From the NCBI GenBank assembly GCA_036502625.1, contig DASXYG010000123.1, positions 1-64,000 on the forward strand: a DNA stretch of 64,000 nucleotides, in the 5' to 3' direction. This document shows positions 43,196-51,424 of the stretch, piece after piece (position 1 is the first letter of the stretch; each line of letters begins with the position of its first letter). The position numbers were made by a program, and so were the translations under genes. The notes below the pieces were generated by a model that had not been told where the DNA came from, searched no databases, and was given only the letters and a program-made list of their open reading frames with translations. Origin of the DNA: DASXYG01 sp036502625 (lineage in GTDB: Bacteria > Actinomycetota > Actinomycetes > Streptosporangiales > Streptosporangiaceae).

Positions 43196-43242
43196 AAGGC
43201 CCAGCCGTGTCCGCCCCAAGCGCGTGATCACGGCTGGGCCTT
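43196..43242. terminator. 14-bp stem terminator overlapping the next promoter
   Basis: AAGGCCCAGCCGTG (43196-43209) and CACGGCTGGGCCTT (43229-43242) are a perfect inverted repeat with a 19-base loop, 15 bases after the USP stop. Its last two bases are the first two of the TTGACA promoter box of the MFS gene. Confidence 0.75.
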
Positions 43243-43269
43243 GACATACGCACGGGTAGGTCGTCCTAT
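43241..43269 (+). promoter_or_regulatory. Sigma-70-type promoter of the MFS gene
   Basis: TTGACA (43241-43246), a 17-base spacer, then TCCTAT (43264-43269). The perfect -35 box and ideal spacing make this one of the clearest promoters in the window. Transcription would start near 43276, directly before the 43282 dyad. Confidence 0.7.
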
Positions 43270-43281
43270 GAACCACATAGA

Positions 43282-43314
43282 GCCAAGTTCTAGAAAATAA
43301 ATCTAAAACTTGGC
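43282..43314. promoter_or_regulatory. Near-perfect 13-bp AT-rich operator downstream of the MFS promoter
   Basis: GCCAAGTT-C-TAGA (43282-43294) and TCTA-A-AACTTGGC (43302-43314) are symmetric with one mismatch around the loop AAATAAA. Placed just after the expected transcription start, it is a classic repressor site. The repressor is unknown. Confidence 0.65.
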
Positions 43315-43379
43315 CTAAAGCGCGCTCGCGAGCCGAACTACGGGGGATCCAGTAGCCGTCCATCGCGAGGTGACTTCCC

Positions 43380-44795
43380 GTGACCGACGACCGACCCCAT
43401 TCCTCCCCGGACACCGGACCGACCACGACGACGACCCGCGGCGGGCACATCGCCGCGCGCATCGACCGCCTCCCGCTGACCCGTGTGCAGTACCTGCTCG
43501 CCGCGATCACCCAGGTGTACTGGGGCATGCTGATCGACACCGACGGCCTGGTGGGGCGGCTGTACCCGTTCGTGTGGGAGCCCCAGGGCATGTCCACGTT
43601 CCAGTTCTCGGTGCTGCTCGCCGGCAACATCGGCGCCGGCATCCTCTCCGGGCAGTACCTCGGCGGGTTCCTGTCCGACCGCTTCGGCCGCAAGAAGATC
43701 CTTGTGGCGTCCGCGGTGGCCGACGCGATCTTCTTGTGGCCGATCGCGCACACGTCCGACTTCTGGTGGCTGTTGCTGTGGAACTACCTGTACGGCGCCG
43801 GCCTCGGCCTGATGCTGTCCACCAACAACGTGTACCTGCACGAGATCGCGCCGCCGAACATGCGGCACCGGCTCGCGATGCGCACGCAGTTGATCACCGC
43901 GGTGTGCGCCATCGTGCCGGGTGTGCTCGGCCTGATGTTCGTACCGGAGAACTGGCGGTGGTTCATCTACGTCCTGGTGATCATCCAGTTGGTGGTGGTG
44001 ACGCCGCTCGGGCTGTTCTTCCTGCCGGAGTCGCCGCGCTGGCTGGAGTCGAAGGGCCGGACCGAGGAGGCCGACCGGATCGTCTCGCGCTGGGAGGCCA
44101 GGATCGAGCGGAGCCACGGCCCGCTGCCGGAGCCGGACCTCAGCCGCAACCCGGTCGTGCAGACGAAGAAGGTGCCGCTGCGCGAGCTGTTCCGCGGGCA
44201 GTACGGCAAGCGCATCCTGCTGATCATGATCGTGTGGAGCCTGGCGTACGCCGGGATCGTGTACGGCGCCTCGTCGTACCTGCCGACCTACCTGGTCGAC
44301 AACCACTGGTCATCCGATGAGGTGTTCCTCTGGGTGTCGATCATCGCGGCGCTGACCCGGGTGGGCGGCTTCTACATCGCCTCGTTCACCGGCGAACGGG
44401 TGGAACGCAAGAAGTTCCTGATGACGGTCGGCATCGCGTGGGCGGCGCTGTTCTGCCTGCTGCTGGTCTTCCACGGGAAACCCGCGCAGATCATCATCAT
44501 CCTGGTGGCGCTGCCGCTGGGCACGCTGTGGCTGTTCAACATGTACAACTACACGTCGCAGGCGTTCCCGACGCGGTTCCGCTCGGCGGGCTACTCGTGG
44601 AGCAACGGCATCGGGCACACGGCGGCGGTGTGGGGGCCGATGCTGATCGCGCCGCTGTTCGCGCTGACCGCGCACCAGGGCCACTGGGGCTGGATCCTGT
44701 GGGTGGCGCTGCCGGGCGCGGTGCTCCCGTCGCTGCTCATCGGGAAGTTCGGCATCAAGCAGCGCGGCCAGACATTGGAGGAGACCGCGACCTAG
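43380..44795 (+). CDS. MFS transporter of the sugar/organic-acid porter group
   Basis: The product has 471 residues and 12 membrane helices. Motifs are GGFLSDRFGRKKIL, LHEIAPPNMRHRLAMRTQL, FFLPESPRWLESKGRTEEAD (typical PESPRWL of the sugar-porter group), ASFTGERVERKK and SQAFPTRFRSAGYSWSNGIG. GTG 43380 follows GAGGTGA. It is expressed from its own strong promoter with a large operator, so it is probably inducible by its substrate. No catabolic genes flank it. Confidence 0.9.
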   Translation: MTDDRPHSSPDTGPTTTTTRGGHIAARIDRLPLTRVQYLLAAITQVYWGMLIDTDGLVGRLYPFVWEPQGMSTFQFSVLLAGNIGAGILSGQYLGGFLSDRFGRKKILVASAVADAIFLWPIAHTSDFWWLLLWNYLYGAGLGLMLSTNNVYLHEIAPPNMRHRLAMRTQLITAVCAIVPGVLGLMFVPENWRWFIYVLVIIQLVVVTPLGLFFLPESPRWLESKGRTEEADRIVSRWEARIERSHGPLPEPDLSRNPVVQTKKVPLRELFRGQYGKRILLIMIVWSLAYAGIVYGASSYLPTYLVDNHWSSDEVFLWVSIIAALTRVGGFYIASFTGERVERKKFLMTVGIAWAALFCLLLVFHGKPAQIIIILVALPLGTLWLFNMYNYTSQAFPTRFRSAGYSWSNGIGHTAAVWGPMLIAPLFALTAHQGHWGWILWVALPGAVLPSLLIGKFGIKQRGQTLEETAT

Positions 44796-44809
44796 CCGTG
44801 CGGTACGCG

Positions 44810-44840
44810 GACGGCCCCGGCGCGATGTGCCGGGGCCGTC
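44810..44840. terminator. 12-bp stem bidirectional terminator
   Basis: GACGGCCCCGGC (44810-44821) and GCCGGGGCCGTC (44829-44840) with a 7-base loop lie between the convergent MFS and L,D-transpeptidase genes. Confidence 0.75.
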
Positions 44841-44857
44841 GGTGCGTACGGGTCGTA

Positions 44858-46048
44858 CTAGTGGAGGGCGGAGCCCTTCCTCCACTGCTTCCACGGCATC
44901 TGCCAGTAGCCCCAGCCGTTGTCGGGCTCGAGCTTGCGCGGGGTGCCGGTGACGATCACGATGTCGCCGCGCTTGGCGAACTTGTAGAACCACTCGGCGT
45001 CGGCGGGCGGCGAGTTGATGCAGCCGTGGCTGACGTTCGTGTGGCCCTGCGCCCAGACGGTGCTCGGCATGGAGTGGATGTACTCACCGGAGTTGGAGAT
45101 CCGGACGGCGTAGTTGATCAGCTCGCTGTAGTAGCCGGGCTGGCCCTTGGAGATGCCGGGGGAGACCATCCGCACGGGGTTGCCGCGGTCCATCGTGAGG
45201 TGGATGCCGCTGGTCGTGTAGTACTTGTAGACCCCGCCGCGGCCCGCGCTGATCGGCCAGTGGCGGATCTTCTTGCCGTCCTGGTAGACGCGGAGCTGGT
45301 GGCTCGTCGTGCTGGCCTTGACGATCACCTTGTGCTTGATCTGGAACTTCAGGTGGAAGTTCTTCGTGCCGTACATGTTCTTCGCCGCGCGCACGCCGCG
45401 CAGGTGGGCGTACAGCTCGACCTTCTCGCCCTTGGGCCAGTAGTGGCGCGGCCGGTAGATGACGTTGGAGCTGTCCACCCAGCGCCAGCCGCCCTCGACC
45501 TTCTTGGACATCTTGACCTCGAGGGCCTTCTCGACCTTGGCCTTGTTCGAGATCGGGGAGCTGAACTGGAGCATGATCGGCATGCCCGCGCCGACGGTCT
45601 CCTTGTTGTTCGGCCCGAGGGAGATGACGTTGAAGGTGTTCTTCGCGGCCATCGTGGTGAACGTGCTCGTGGAGGTCGCGGCCTTGTTCTTGGCGTTGAC
45701 CGCGGTGACGTTCACGGTGTACTCGGTCTTCGGGCTGAGGGTCCACTTGGACTCCCAGGTGGTGTTGCCCGGGCCCATCGTGCCCTCGACCTTGGGCCGC
45801 TTCTCGGCGGTCACCTTGACGGTCTGGATCTTTCCGTTCGCGACCTGCACCTTGACCGGGATATCCGGTCGTACGTGATCGGTGCCCGTCGCGGGCGTGA
45901 CGGTGATCTTGGCGTCGGCGGACGCCGGATCGTTGCTGCTGGCCGCGGACCCGCTGCTCTGACATGCCGCGGCCAGCGCGAGCGGTAGGACAGCGGCGAG
46001 TGCGCCCACCAACCCGACGCGCCGCCGGCCACCTGCGATCTGGCCCAC
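44858..46048 (-). CDS. Lipoprotein L,D-transpeptidase (LdtMt2-like)
   Basis: The product is 396 residues with a signal peptide and lipobox to Cys29 (ALAAAC), two bacterial Ig-like domains (about 45-135 and 136-235), then a YkuD domain with His325 and HTNVSHGCINSP (His341, catalytic Cys343). The C-terminal aromatic tail (WGYWQMPWKQWRKG) matches mycobacterial LdtMt2. It makes 3-3 peptidoglycan cross-links at the outer membrane face. GTG 46048 follows GGGGAGG. Confidence 0.94.
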   Translation of the reverse strand: MGQIAGGRRRVGLVGALAAVLPLALAAACQSSGSAASSNDPASADAKITVTPATGTDHVRPDIPVKVQVANGKIQTVKVTAEKRPKVEGTMGPGNTTWESKWTLSPKTEYTVNVTAVNAKNKAATSTSTFTTMAAKNTFNVISLGPNNKETVGAGMPIMLQFSSPISNKAKVEKALEVKMSKKVEGGWRWVDSSNVIYRPRHYWPKGEKVELYAHLRGVRAAKNMYGTKNFHLKFQIKHKVIVKASTTSHQLRVYQDGKKIRHWPISAGRGGVYKYYTTSGIHLTMDRGNPVRMVSPGISKGQPGYYSELINYAVRISNSGEYIHSMPSTVWAQGHTNVSHGCINSPPADAEWFYKFAKRGDIVIVTGTPRKLEPDNGWGYWQMPWKQWRKGSALH

Positions 46049-46408
46049 CCGGTACCTCCCCTGGCACGACCGCCCCGCAGGCGACGTGCAACTGAAAACG
46101 ATCTTTAGCCCGACCTACTGAACGAAGTGGGGCCAAAACATCTTAGACCCGCGAGGGGTACCCAGGCTCCAGCTTCGACAGCTTCTGTCCCCACCGACGC
46201 ACGGCTCTACGCTGCGGTTCCGTGATCTTCGTCCGTCCGGTGACCGGGACCGGCCAATCGTCGGAATCTATCAGGAGCCGCCGCGCATAGGCCGAGCTTA
46301 TGGGGGCATCGGCCGAGCCTGGGTTGGCGGTGCTTGGTGAGCGTACACGGGCGATCTAGCGTCGGGGAGCGCGGCCCCGGACCCGCGGGTCCGCCTGAGA
46401 GGAGTCCC
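46049..46408. other. Divergent intergenic region (L,D-transpeptidase / Mo operon)
   Basis: No gene is supportable in these 360 bases. The region has AT-richer promoter-like DNA near 46095-46145, a short GGCCGAG direct repeat (46281-46320), and the palindrome at 46378-46393. Confidence 0.55.
46378..46393. promoter_or_regulatory. 16-bp perfect palindrome in the Mo operon leader
   Basis: CGGACCCGCGGGTCCG ends 8 bases before the GGAG of the first Mo-operon gene. It could be an operator or a translational leader hairpin. Confidence 0.4.
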
Positions 46409-47923
46409 GTGCGGTACGGATTCGCCATCGACCAGCGCACCTGCATCGGCTGCCACGCCTGCACGGTGGCGTGCAAGACCGAGCACGAGGTCCCGGTCGG
46501 GCAGTTCCGCACGTGGGTGAAGTACGTGGAGTCCGGCACGTACCCCGACACCACGCGCAGGTTCGGCGTCATGCGCTGCAACCACTGCACCGACGCGCCG
46601 TGCGTGAAGGCGTGCCCGACCCACGCGCTGTTCACCCGCGACGACGGCATCGTCGACTTCGACAAGGACAACTGCATCGGCTGCAAGACCTGCATGCAGG
46701 CCTGCCCGTACGACGCCATCTACATCGACGAGGAGACCCACACCGCGGCCAAGTGCAACTTCTGCGCCCACCGCGTGGACGCCGGGCTCGAACCGGCGTG
46801 CGTGGTGGTGTGCCCGACGCACTCGATCTGGGTCGGCGACCTCGACGACGCCTCAAGCGGCATCGCCGGGCTGGTGCGCGACAACCCGGTCGCCGTGCGC
46901 GCGCCGGAGCAGGACACCGGCCCGAACGTCTTCTACCTCGGCGCCGACCGCGCGGTGCTCGACCCGCTGGAGGCGCCCGCCGACGCGACGTACATCTACG
47001 CCACGCCGGACGCGCAGCGCGCCGCGACCGCCGCGGAGATCGCCGCCGAGGCCGACGGTGACGCGCGGCTCACCCTGAACACCGCGCATCCGCGCCCGTG
47101 GGGCTGGCGGGTGTGGACGTACATGTGGACCAAGGCGGTCGGCGCGGGCGCGCTCGGGCTGGCCGCGCTGGCCGGGCTGCTCGGCGTGCCGCTCGGCGCC
47201 GCCGGGTCGGTCGCCGCGCCCGCGCTGGCCGTCGTCATGACGGCGCTGACGGCGCTGCTGCTCGTGTGGGACCTCAAGCGGCCCGAGCGGTTCCTCTACA
47301 TCCTGCTGAGACCGAACCCCCGGTCGTGGCTGATGTGGGGGTCGTGGGTGCTGATCGGGTTCTCCGGCGTGGGCCTGGCGCTGCTGGCGTGCGGGGTGTT
47401 CGACGTGGCCGGGCCGCTGACCGTACTGCGCTGGCTCGCGCTCCCGGCCGCCGCGCTGGCCGCCGGCTACACCGCGTTCCTGTTCGGGCAGGCGGAGGGG
47501 CGCGACCTCTGGCAGTCGCCGGTGCTGTTCTGGCACCTGCTCGCCCAGGCGGCCACGGTCGGCGGCGGCGCGCTGCTGGTCGCGGCCCCGGTGCTGGGGG
47601 TGCCGGCGTCCGGCGAGCGGTTCCTGACGCGGGCGTTCGTCCTGGCCGCGGTGGCGAACCTGCTGGTGCTGGCGATCGAGTACGCCGGAAAGCACGCCTC
47701 GCGGTCGGCCGCGCTCGCCGCGCACATGCTCACCCGCGGCCGCTACGCGCGCTGGTTCTGGTCCGCGGCCGCCCTCACCGCCCTGGCCGCGGTCCTCGCC
47801 GCGCTCGGCTGGTCCGGCACGGCGCCGGTCCTCGGGCTGGTGTCCGGCGTGCTGGCCCAGCCCGCGCTGCTCGCGTACGAGCGGGTCTTCGTACGGGCCG
47901 GGCAGGACGTTCCCCTTTCTTAG
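46409..47923 (+). CDS. Fe-S / NrfD fusion subunit of a molybdopterin oxidoreductase
   Basis: The product has 504 residues. Residues 1-140 form a four-cluster ferredoxin subunit (Cys12/15/18/22, 57/60/65/69, 89/92/95/99 and 116/119/131/135). After a linker, residues of about 225-500 form an NrfD/PsrC-type membrane anchor with about eight helices. These two parts are usually separate genes; here they are fused. The protein should carry electrons between the Mo subunit encoded next and the quinone pool. GTG 46409 follows GAGAGGAG. Confidence 0.9.
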   Translation: MRYGFAIDQRTCIGCHACTVACKTEHEVPVGQFRTWVKYVESGTYPDTTRRFGVMRCNHCTDAPCVKACPTHALFTRDDGIVDFDKDNCIGCKTCMQACPYDAIYIDEETHTAAKCNFCAHRVDAGLEPACVVVCPTHSIWVGDLDDASSGIAGLVRDNPVAVRAPEQDTGPNVFYLGADRAVLDPLEAPADATYIYATPDAQRAATAAEIAAEADGDARLTLNTAHPRPWGWRVWTYMWTKAVGAGALGLAALAGLLGVPLGAAGSVAAPALAVVMTALTALLLVWDLKRPERFLYILLRPNPRSWLMWGSWVLIGFSGVGLALLACGVFDVAGPLTVLRWLALPAAALAAGYTAFLFGQAEGRDLWQSPVLFWHLLAQAATVGGGALLVAAPVLGVPASGERFLTRAFVLAAVANLLVLAIEYAGKHASRSAALAAHMLTRGRYARWFWSAAALTALAAVLAALGWSGTAPVLGLVSGVLAQPALLAYERVFVRAGQDVPLS

Positions 47924-47932
47924 GAGTCCCTT

Positions 47933-50900
47933 GTGACGATCCACCTGCCGGGCGACCGGAGGCACGAGCACCTGCGGAACTTCCCGCCGCCCGAGCGGTG
48001 GGACGACCACGTGGAGTACGACGCGAAGGCGCACCCGCGGAAGGTCGAGCGGCATTTCATGCTGGTGCCCACCACCTGCTTCAACTGCGAGTCCGCGTGC
48101 GGGCTGCTCGCCTACGTCGACAAGGACGACCTCACTGTCAGGAAGGTCGAGGGCAACCCGGCGCACCCCGGCTCGCGCGGCCGCAACTGCGCCAAGGGCC
48201 CGGCGACGATCAACCAGCTCAACGACCCCGAGCGCATCCTGCACCCGCTGCGCCGTACGGGCGCGCGCGGCGCGGGGGAGTGGGAGCGGGTGAGCTGGGA
48301 CGACGCGCTGGACGACATCGCCGCGCGCATCCGGAAGGCGCTGGACGAGGACCGCCACGACGAGGTGATGTACCACGTGGGCCGCCCCGGCGAGGACGGC
48401 TTCGCGGAGCGGTTCCTCGCCGCGTGGGGCGTCGACGGCCACAACACGCACACCAACATCTGCTCGGCGGGCGCGCGGCTCGGCCTCGGCCTGTGGGGCG
48501 GCTTCGACCGGCCGTCGCCGGACCACGCGAACGCGAACGTCATCCTGCTGCTGTCCAGCCACCTGGAGACCGGCCACTACTTCAACCCGCACGCCCAGCG
48601 GATCATGGAGGGCAAGCTCGGCGGCGCGAAGCTGATCGTGCTGGACCCGCGGATGTCCAACACGGCCTCGCACGCCGACCTGTGGATCGCGCCCTGGCCG
48701 GGCAGCGAGGCGGCGGTGCTGCTCGCGGTGGCCGCGCACCTGCTGCGCGAGCGCGCCATCGACACCGAGTACGTACGCCGCTGGGTGAACTGGAAGGTGT
48801 ACCTCCGCGAGCTGCACCCGGACGCGGACGTCGACTTCGAGGTGTTCCTCGACCGCCTGGAGTCCGACTACTCCGGCTACACGTTCGCGTACGCGGCCGA
48901 GCAGGCGCGGGTTCCTGAGGAGCGCATCGCGGAGCTGGCGGCGTACGTCGCGGGCTGCGACCGGCGGCTCGCCGCGCACATCTGGCGGTCCGCGGCGGCG
49001 GGGAACCTGGGCGGCTGGCAGGTCGCCCGCGCGCTGTGGTTCCTGGTCGTGCTGACCGGCAGCCTCGGCGCGGAGGGCGGCACCAGCCCGAACGGCTGGA
49101 ACAAGTTCATCCCGGAGGGCCCGGACATGCCGCCGGGCCCGGACCGGTGGAACGAGATGATCTGGCCGCGGGAGTACCCGCTGTCCACGAACGAGATGAG
49201 CTTCCTGCTGCCGCACTTCCTCAACGAGGGCCGCGGCAGGGTCGACACGTACTTCTCGCGCGTGTGGAACCCGGTGTGGACGTGCCCGGACGGGTTCTCC
49301 TGGATCGAGGCGCTCAAGGACGAGGACAAGGTCGGCTGCCACATCGCGCTCACCCCGACCTGGTCGGAGACCGCCGAGTTCGCCGACTACGTGCTGCCGA
49401 TGGGCCACTCCACCGAGCGGCACGACACCCACTCGTACGAGACGCACGCCGGCACCTGGCTCGGGTTCCGCCAGCCGGTCGGGCGGGTCGCGCACGACAA
49501 GACGGGCCGCGCGTACACCGACACGCGCGACGTGAACCCCGGCGAGGTGTGGGAGGAGAACGAGTTCTGGTTCGAGCTGTCCTGGCGGATCGACCCGGAC
49601 GGCTCGCGGGGCATCCGCAGGTACTTCGAGTCGCCGTACCGGCCGGGCGAGAAGGTCACGGTGGACGAGTACTACCGGTGGATCTTCGAGAACCAGGTGC
49701 CCGGCCTGCCGGAGAAGGCCGCTGAGCAGGGGATGTCGCCGCTGGCGTACATGCGGAAGTACGGCGTCGCGGAGATCGCCACCGGGATCTACCGGGTGGA
49801 CGAGAAGCCGCTCGGGGAGGCCGACCTCGCCGGGACGGCCGCCGACCCGGAGGGGTCGGAGACCGCGGGCGTGCTGCGGCGCCCGGTGACGCTGGACGAC
49901 CGGGCGCCGCTGATCGGGGAGGCGGGCGCGGTCGGCGTACGGCACGACGACGGCACGGCCACGCAGGGCTGGCGGACGCCGTCGCGGAAGCTGGAGCTGT
50001 ACTCCCCGTCGATGCGCGACTGGGGCTGGCCCGAGTACGCCACGCCCGGCTACATCCCGTCGCACGTCGCGTACGACGGGATCGACGCCGACGCGGGCGA
50101 GATGGTGCTGGTGCCCACGTTCCGGCTGCCCACGCTGATCCACACGCGCAGCGGCAACGCCAAGTACCTCAACGAGATCAGCAACACCCACCCGCTGTGG
50201 CTGAACCCGCGCGACGCGGCGCGCGCCGGGGTCGGCACCGGTGATCTCGTACGGCTGACCACCGAGATCGGCTATCTGGTGGCGCGGGTGTGGGCCACCG
50301 AGGGCATCAGGCCGGGCGTGTGCGCGCTGAGCCACCACATGGGCCGCTGGCGCCTGCACGAGGGCGAGGGCAGCCGCTGGGTGAGCGGCCTGGTCGAGAT
50401 CACCCGCCCGTCCGACGGCACGTACCTGATGCGGTACCGCAAGCACGTCGCCCCGTTCGAGTCCGCCGACCCCGACAGCTCCCGCATCAACTGGGACGAC
50501 CCCGGCGTCCACCAGAACCTGGCGTTCCCCGTCCACCCGGACCCCCTGTCCGGCATGCACTGCTGGCTCCAGAAAGTGTCCCTGGCCCCCGCCGAACCGA
50601 ACGACCGCTACGGCGACATCTACGTAGACACGAACCTCTCCCGCCAGGTCTACGAGTCCTGGCAGTCCCAAACCCGCCCAACCCTCGGCCCCGGAGGCCA
50701 ACGCCGCCCCGAATTCATGATGCGCCCCCTCAAGCCCATCCGCCGCGCCTACCGAATCCCATCCGCCCCCACCGACCCCCCAACCACCCCCACCCCACCC
50801 ACCACCCCGACACCCACCACTCCGGGCACCCCCACCAATCCCGAAACCTCCACCTCCCCGGGCACGCCCACCTCCCCGGCTACTCCCGGTCCGCGGCCTG

Positions 50901-51424
50901 GGGGCGGCGGCGCTCCGTCCTTCCCCACCACCGCCGCCACGCCCGGATTCCCCACCGCCCCCGGTTCTCCGTCCCTTGGCAACTCGGGCGCGGCCGCCAC
51001 CCCGGGTACTCCGGGTCCGCAGCCTCGGGATAGGGGCGGCCTCCCCGCCACACCCAGCACCTCCGCCACCTCCGGCCCGCGAGGCTTCCCCGCGCCCCCT
51101 GGTCCGCAGGCTGGGGGTGGGGGCGCTCCTGGCCTCCCCACCCCGTCCCCGGGCAGCCCGGGCGCCGCCGCCACCCCGGGTACTTCGGGTCCGCTGCCTC
51201 GGGATGGGGGCGCCTTCCTCGCCACCCCCGTACCTCAGGCTGGGAGTGGGAACCCCCTCGCCACCCCCGATCCTCAGGCTGGGGGTGGTGGGGCCCCGGG
51301 CCTTCACTCCGCGTCGGACCCCCGGGCCGGGGGCGTCCCGTCCACCCCCGGACCTCGGGCTGGGGGCGGCGGCGTCCCGGGCTTGCGCTCCGCACGGCAT
51401 CCTGGGGCGGGCGGTGTCGGGTGA
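47933..51424 (+). CDS. Molybdopterin-dependent oxidoreductase catalytic subunit with repetitive C-terminal tail
   Basis: The product has 1163 residues. The N-terminal [4Fe-4S] site is Cys49/52/56/86 (CFNCESACG, then RNCAKG). The bis-MGD domains follow with VILLLSSHLETGH, VLDPRMSNTASHADLWI, THSYETH and LIHTRSGNAKYLNEI. Cys177 in NTHTNICSAGARLG is a candidate Mo ligand. It has no Tat signal, so the active site is probably cytosolic. Related groups reduce or oxidise S, As or N compounds; the substrate is unknown. The enzyme proper ends near residue 940, and the last 220 residues are a low-complexity Pro/Gly/Thr tail of doubtful function. Confidence 0.88.
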   Translation: MTIHLPGDRRHEHLRNFPPPERWDDHVEYDAKAHPRKVERHFMLVPTTCFNCESACGLLAYVDKDDLTVRKVEGNPAHPGSRGRNCAKGPATINQLNDPERILHPLRRTGARGAGEWERVSWDDALDDIAARIRKALDEDRHDEVMYHVGRPGEDGFAERFLAAWGVDGHNTHTNICSAGARLGLGLWGGFDRPSPDHANANVILLLSSHLETGHYFNPHAQRIMEGKLGGAKLIVLDPRMSNTASHADLWIAPWPGSEAAVLLAVAAHLLRERAIDTEYVRRWVNWKVYLRELHPDADVDFEVFLDRLESDYSGYTFAYAAEQARVPEERIAELAAYVAGCDRRLAAHIWRSAAAGNLGGWQVARALWFLVVLTGSLGAEGGTSPNGWNKFIPEGPDMPPGPDRWNEMIWPREYPLSTNEMSFLLPHFLNEGRGRVDTYFSRVWNPVWTCPDGFSWIEALKDEDKVGCHIALTPTWSETAEFADYVLPMGHSTERHDTHSYETHAGTWLGFRQPVGRVAHDKTGRAYTDTRDVNPGEVWEENEFWFELSWRIDPDGSRGIRRYFESPYRPGEKVTVDEYYRWIFENQVPGLPEKAAEQGMSPLAYMRKYGVAEIATGIYRVDEKPLGEADLAGTAADPEGSETAGVLRRPVTLDDRAPLIGEAGAVGVRHDDGTATQGWRTPSRKLELYSPSMRDWGWPEYATPGYIPSHVAYDGIDADAGEMVLVPTFRLPTLIHTRSGNAKYLNEISNTHPLWLNPRDAARAGVGTGDLVRLTTEIGYLVARVWATEGIRPGVCALSHHMGRWRLHEGEGSRWVSGLVEITRPSDGTYLMRYRKHVAPFESADPDSSRINWDDPGVHQNLAFPVHPDPLSGMHCWLQKVSLAPAEPNDRYGDIYVDTNLSRQVYESWQSQTRPTLGPGGQRRPEFMMRPLKPIRRAYRIPSAPTDPPTTPTPPTTPTPTTPGTPTNPETSTSPGTPTSPATPGPRPGGGGAPSFPTTAATPGFPTAPGSPSLGNSGAAATPGTPGPQPRDRGGLPATPSTSATSGPRGFPAPPGPQAGGGGAPGLPTPSPGSPGAAATPGTSGPLPRDGGAFLATPVPQAGSGNPLATPDPQAGGGGAPGLHSASDPRAGGVPSTPGPRAGGGGVPGLRSARHPGAGGVG
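50762..51420 (+). repeat. Degenerate GC-rich repeats forming the tail of the Mo subunit
   Basis: Irregular 40-80-base units recur, for example around 50880, 51104, 51188, 51270 and 51351. Each contains a GGTCC- or CCTC-type start, a G-run and a CTCC/CCCCACC end. The encoded tail repeats GPQAGGGGAPGLP-like blocks. It resembles intergenic repeat DNA captured into the reading frame. Confidence 0.75.

Noticed and set aside
46207..46719. A 170-codon open frame antisense to the ferredoxin-type subunit
   Set aside because: It is the common antisense shadow of Cys-rich ferredoxins; no ribosome site or domain.
46853..51400. A 1515-codon open frame antisense to the Mo subunit
   Set aside because: It mirrors the third-codon GC bias of the real gene, has no domain, and is rich in Arg/Gly/Val/Pro as expected of a shadow frame.
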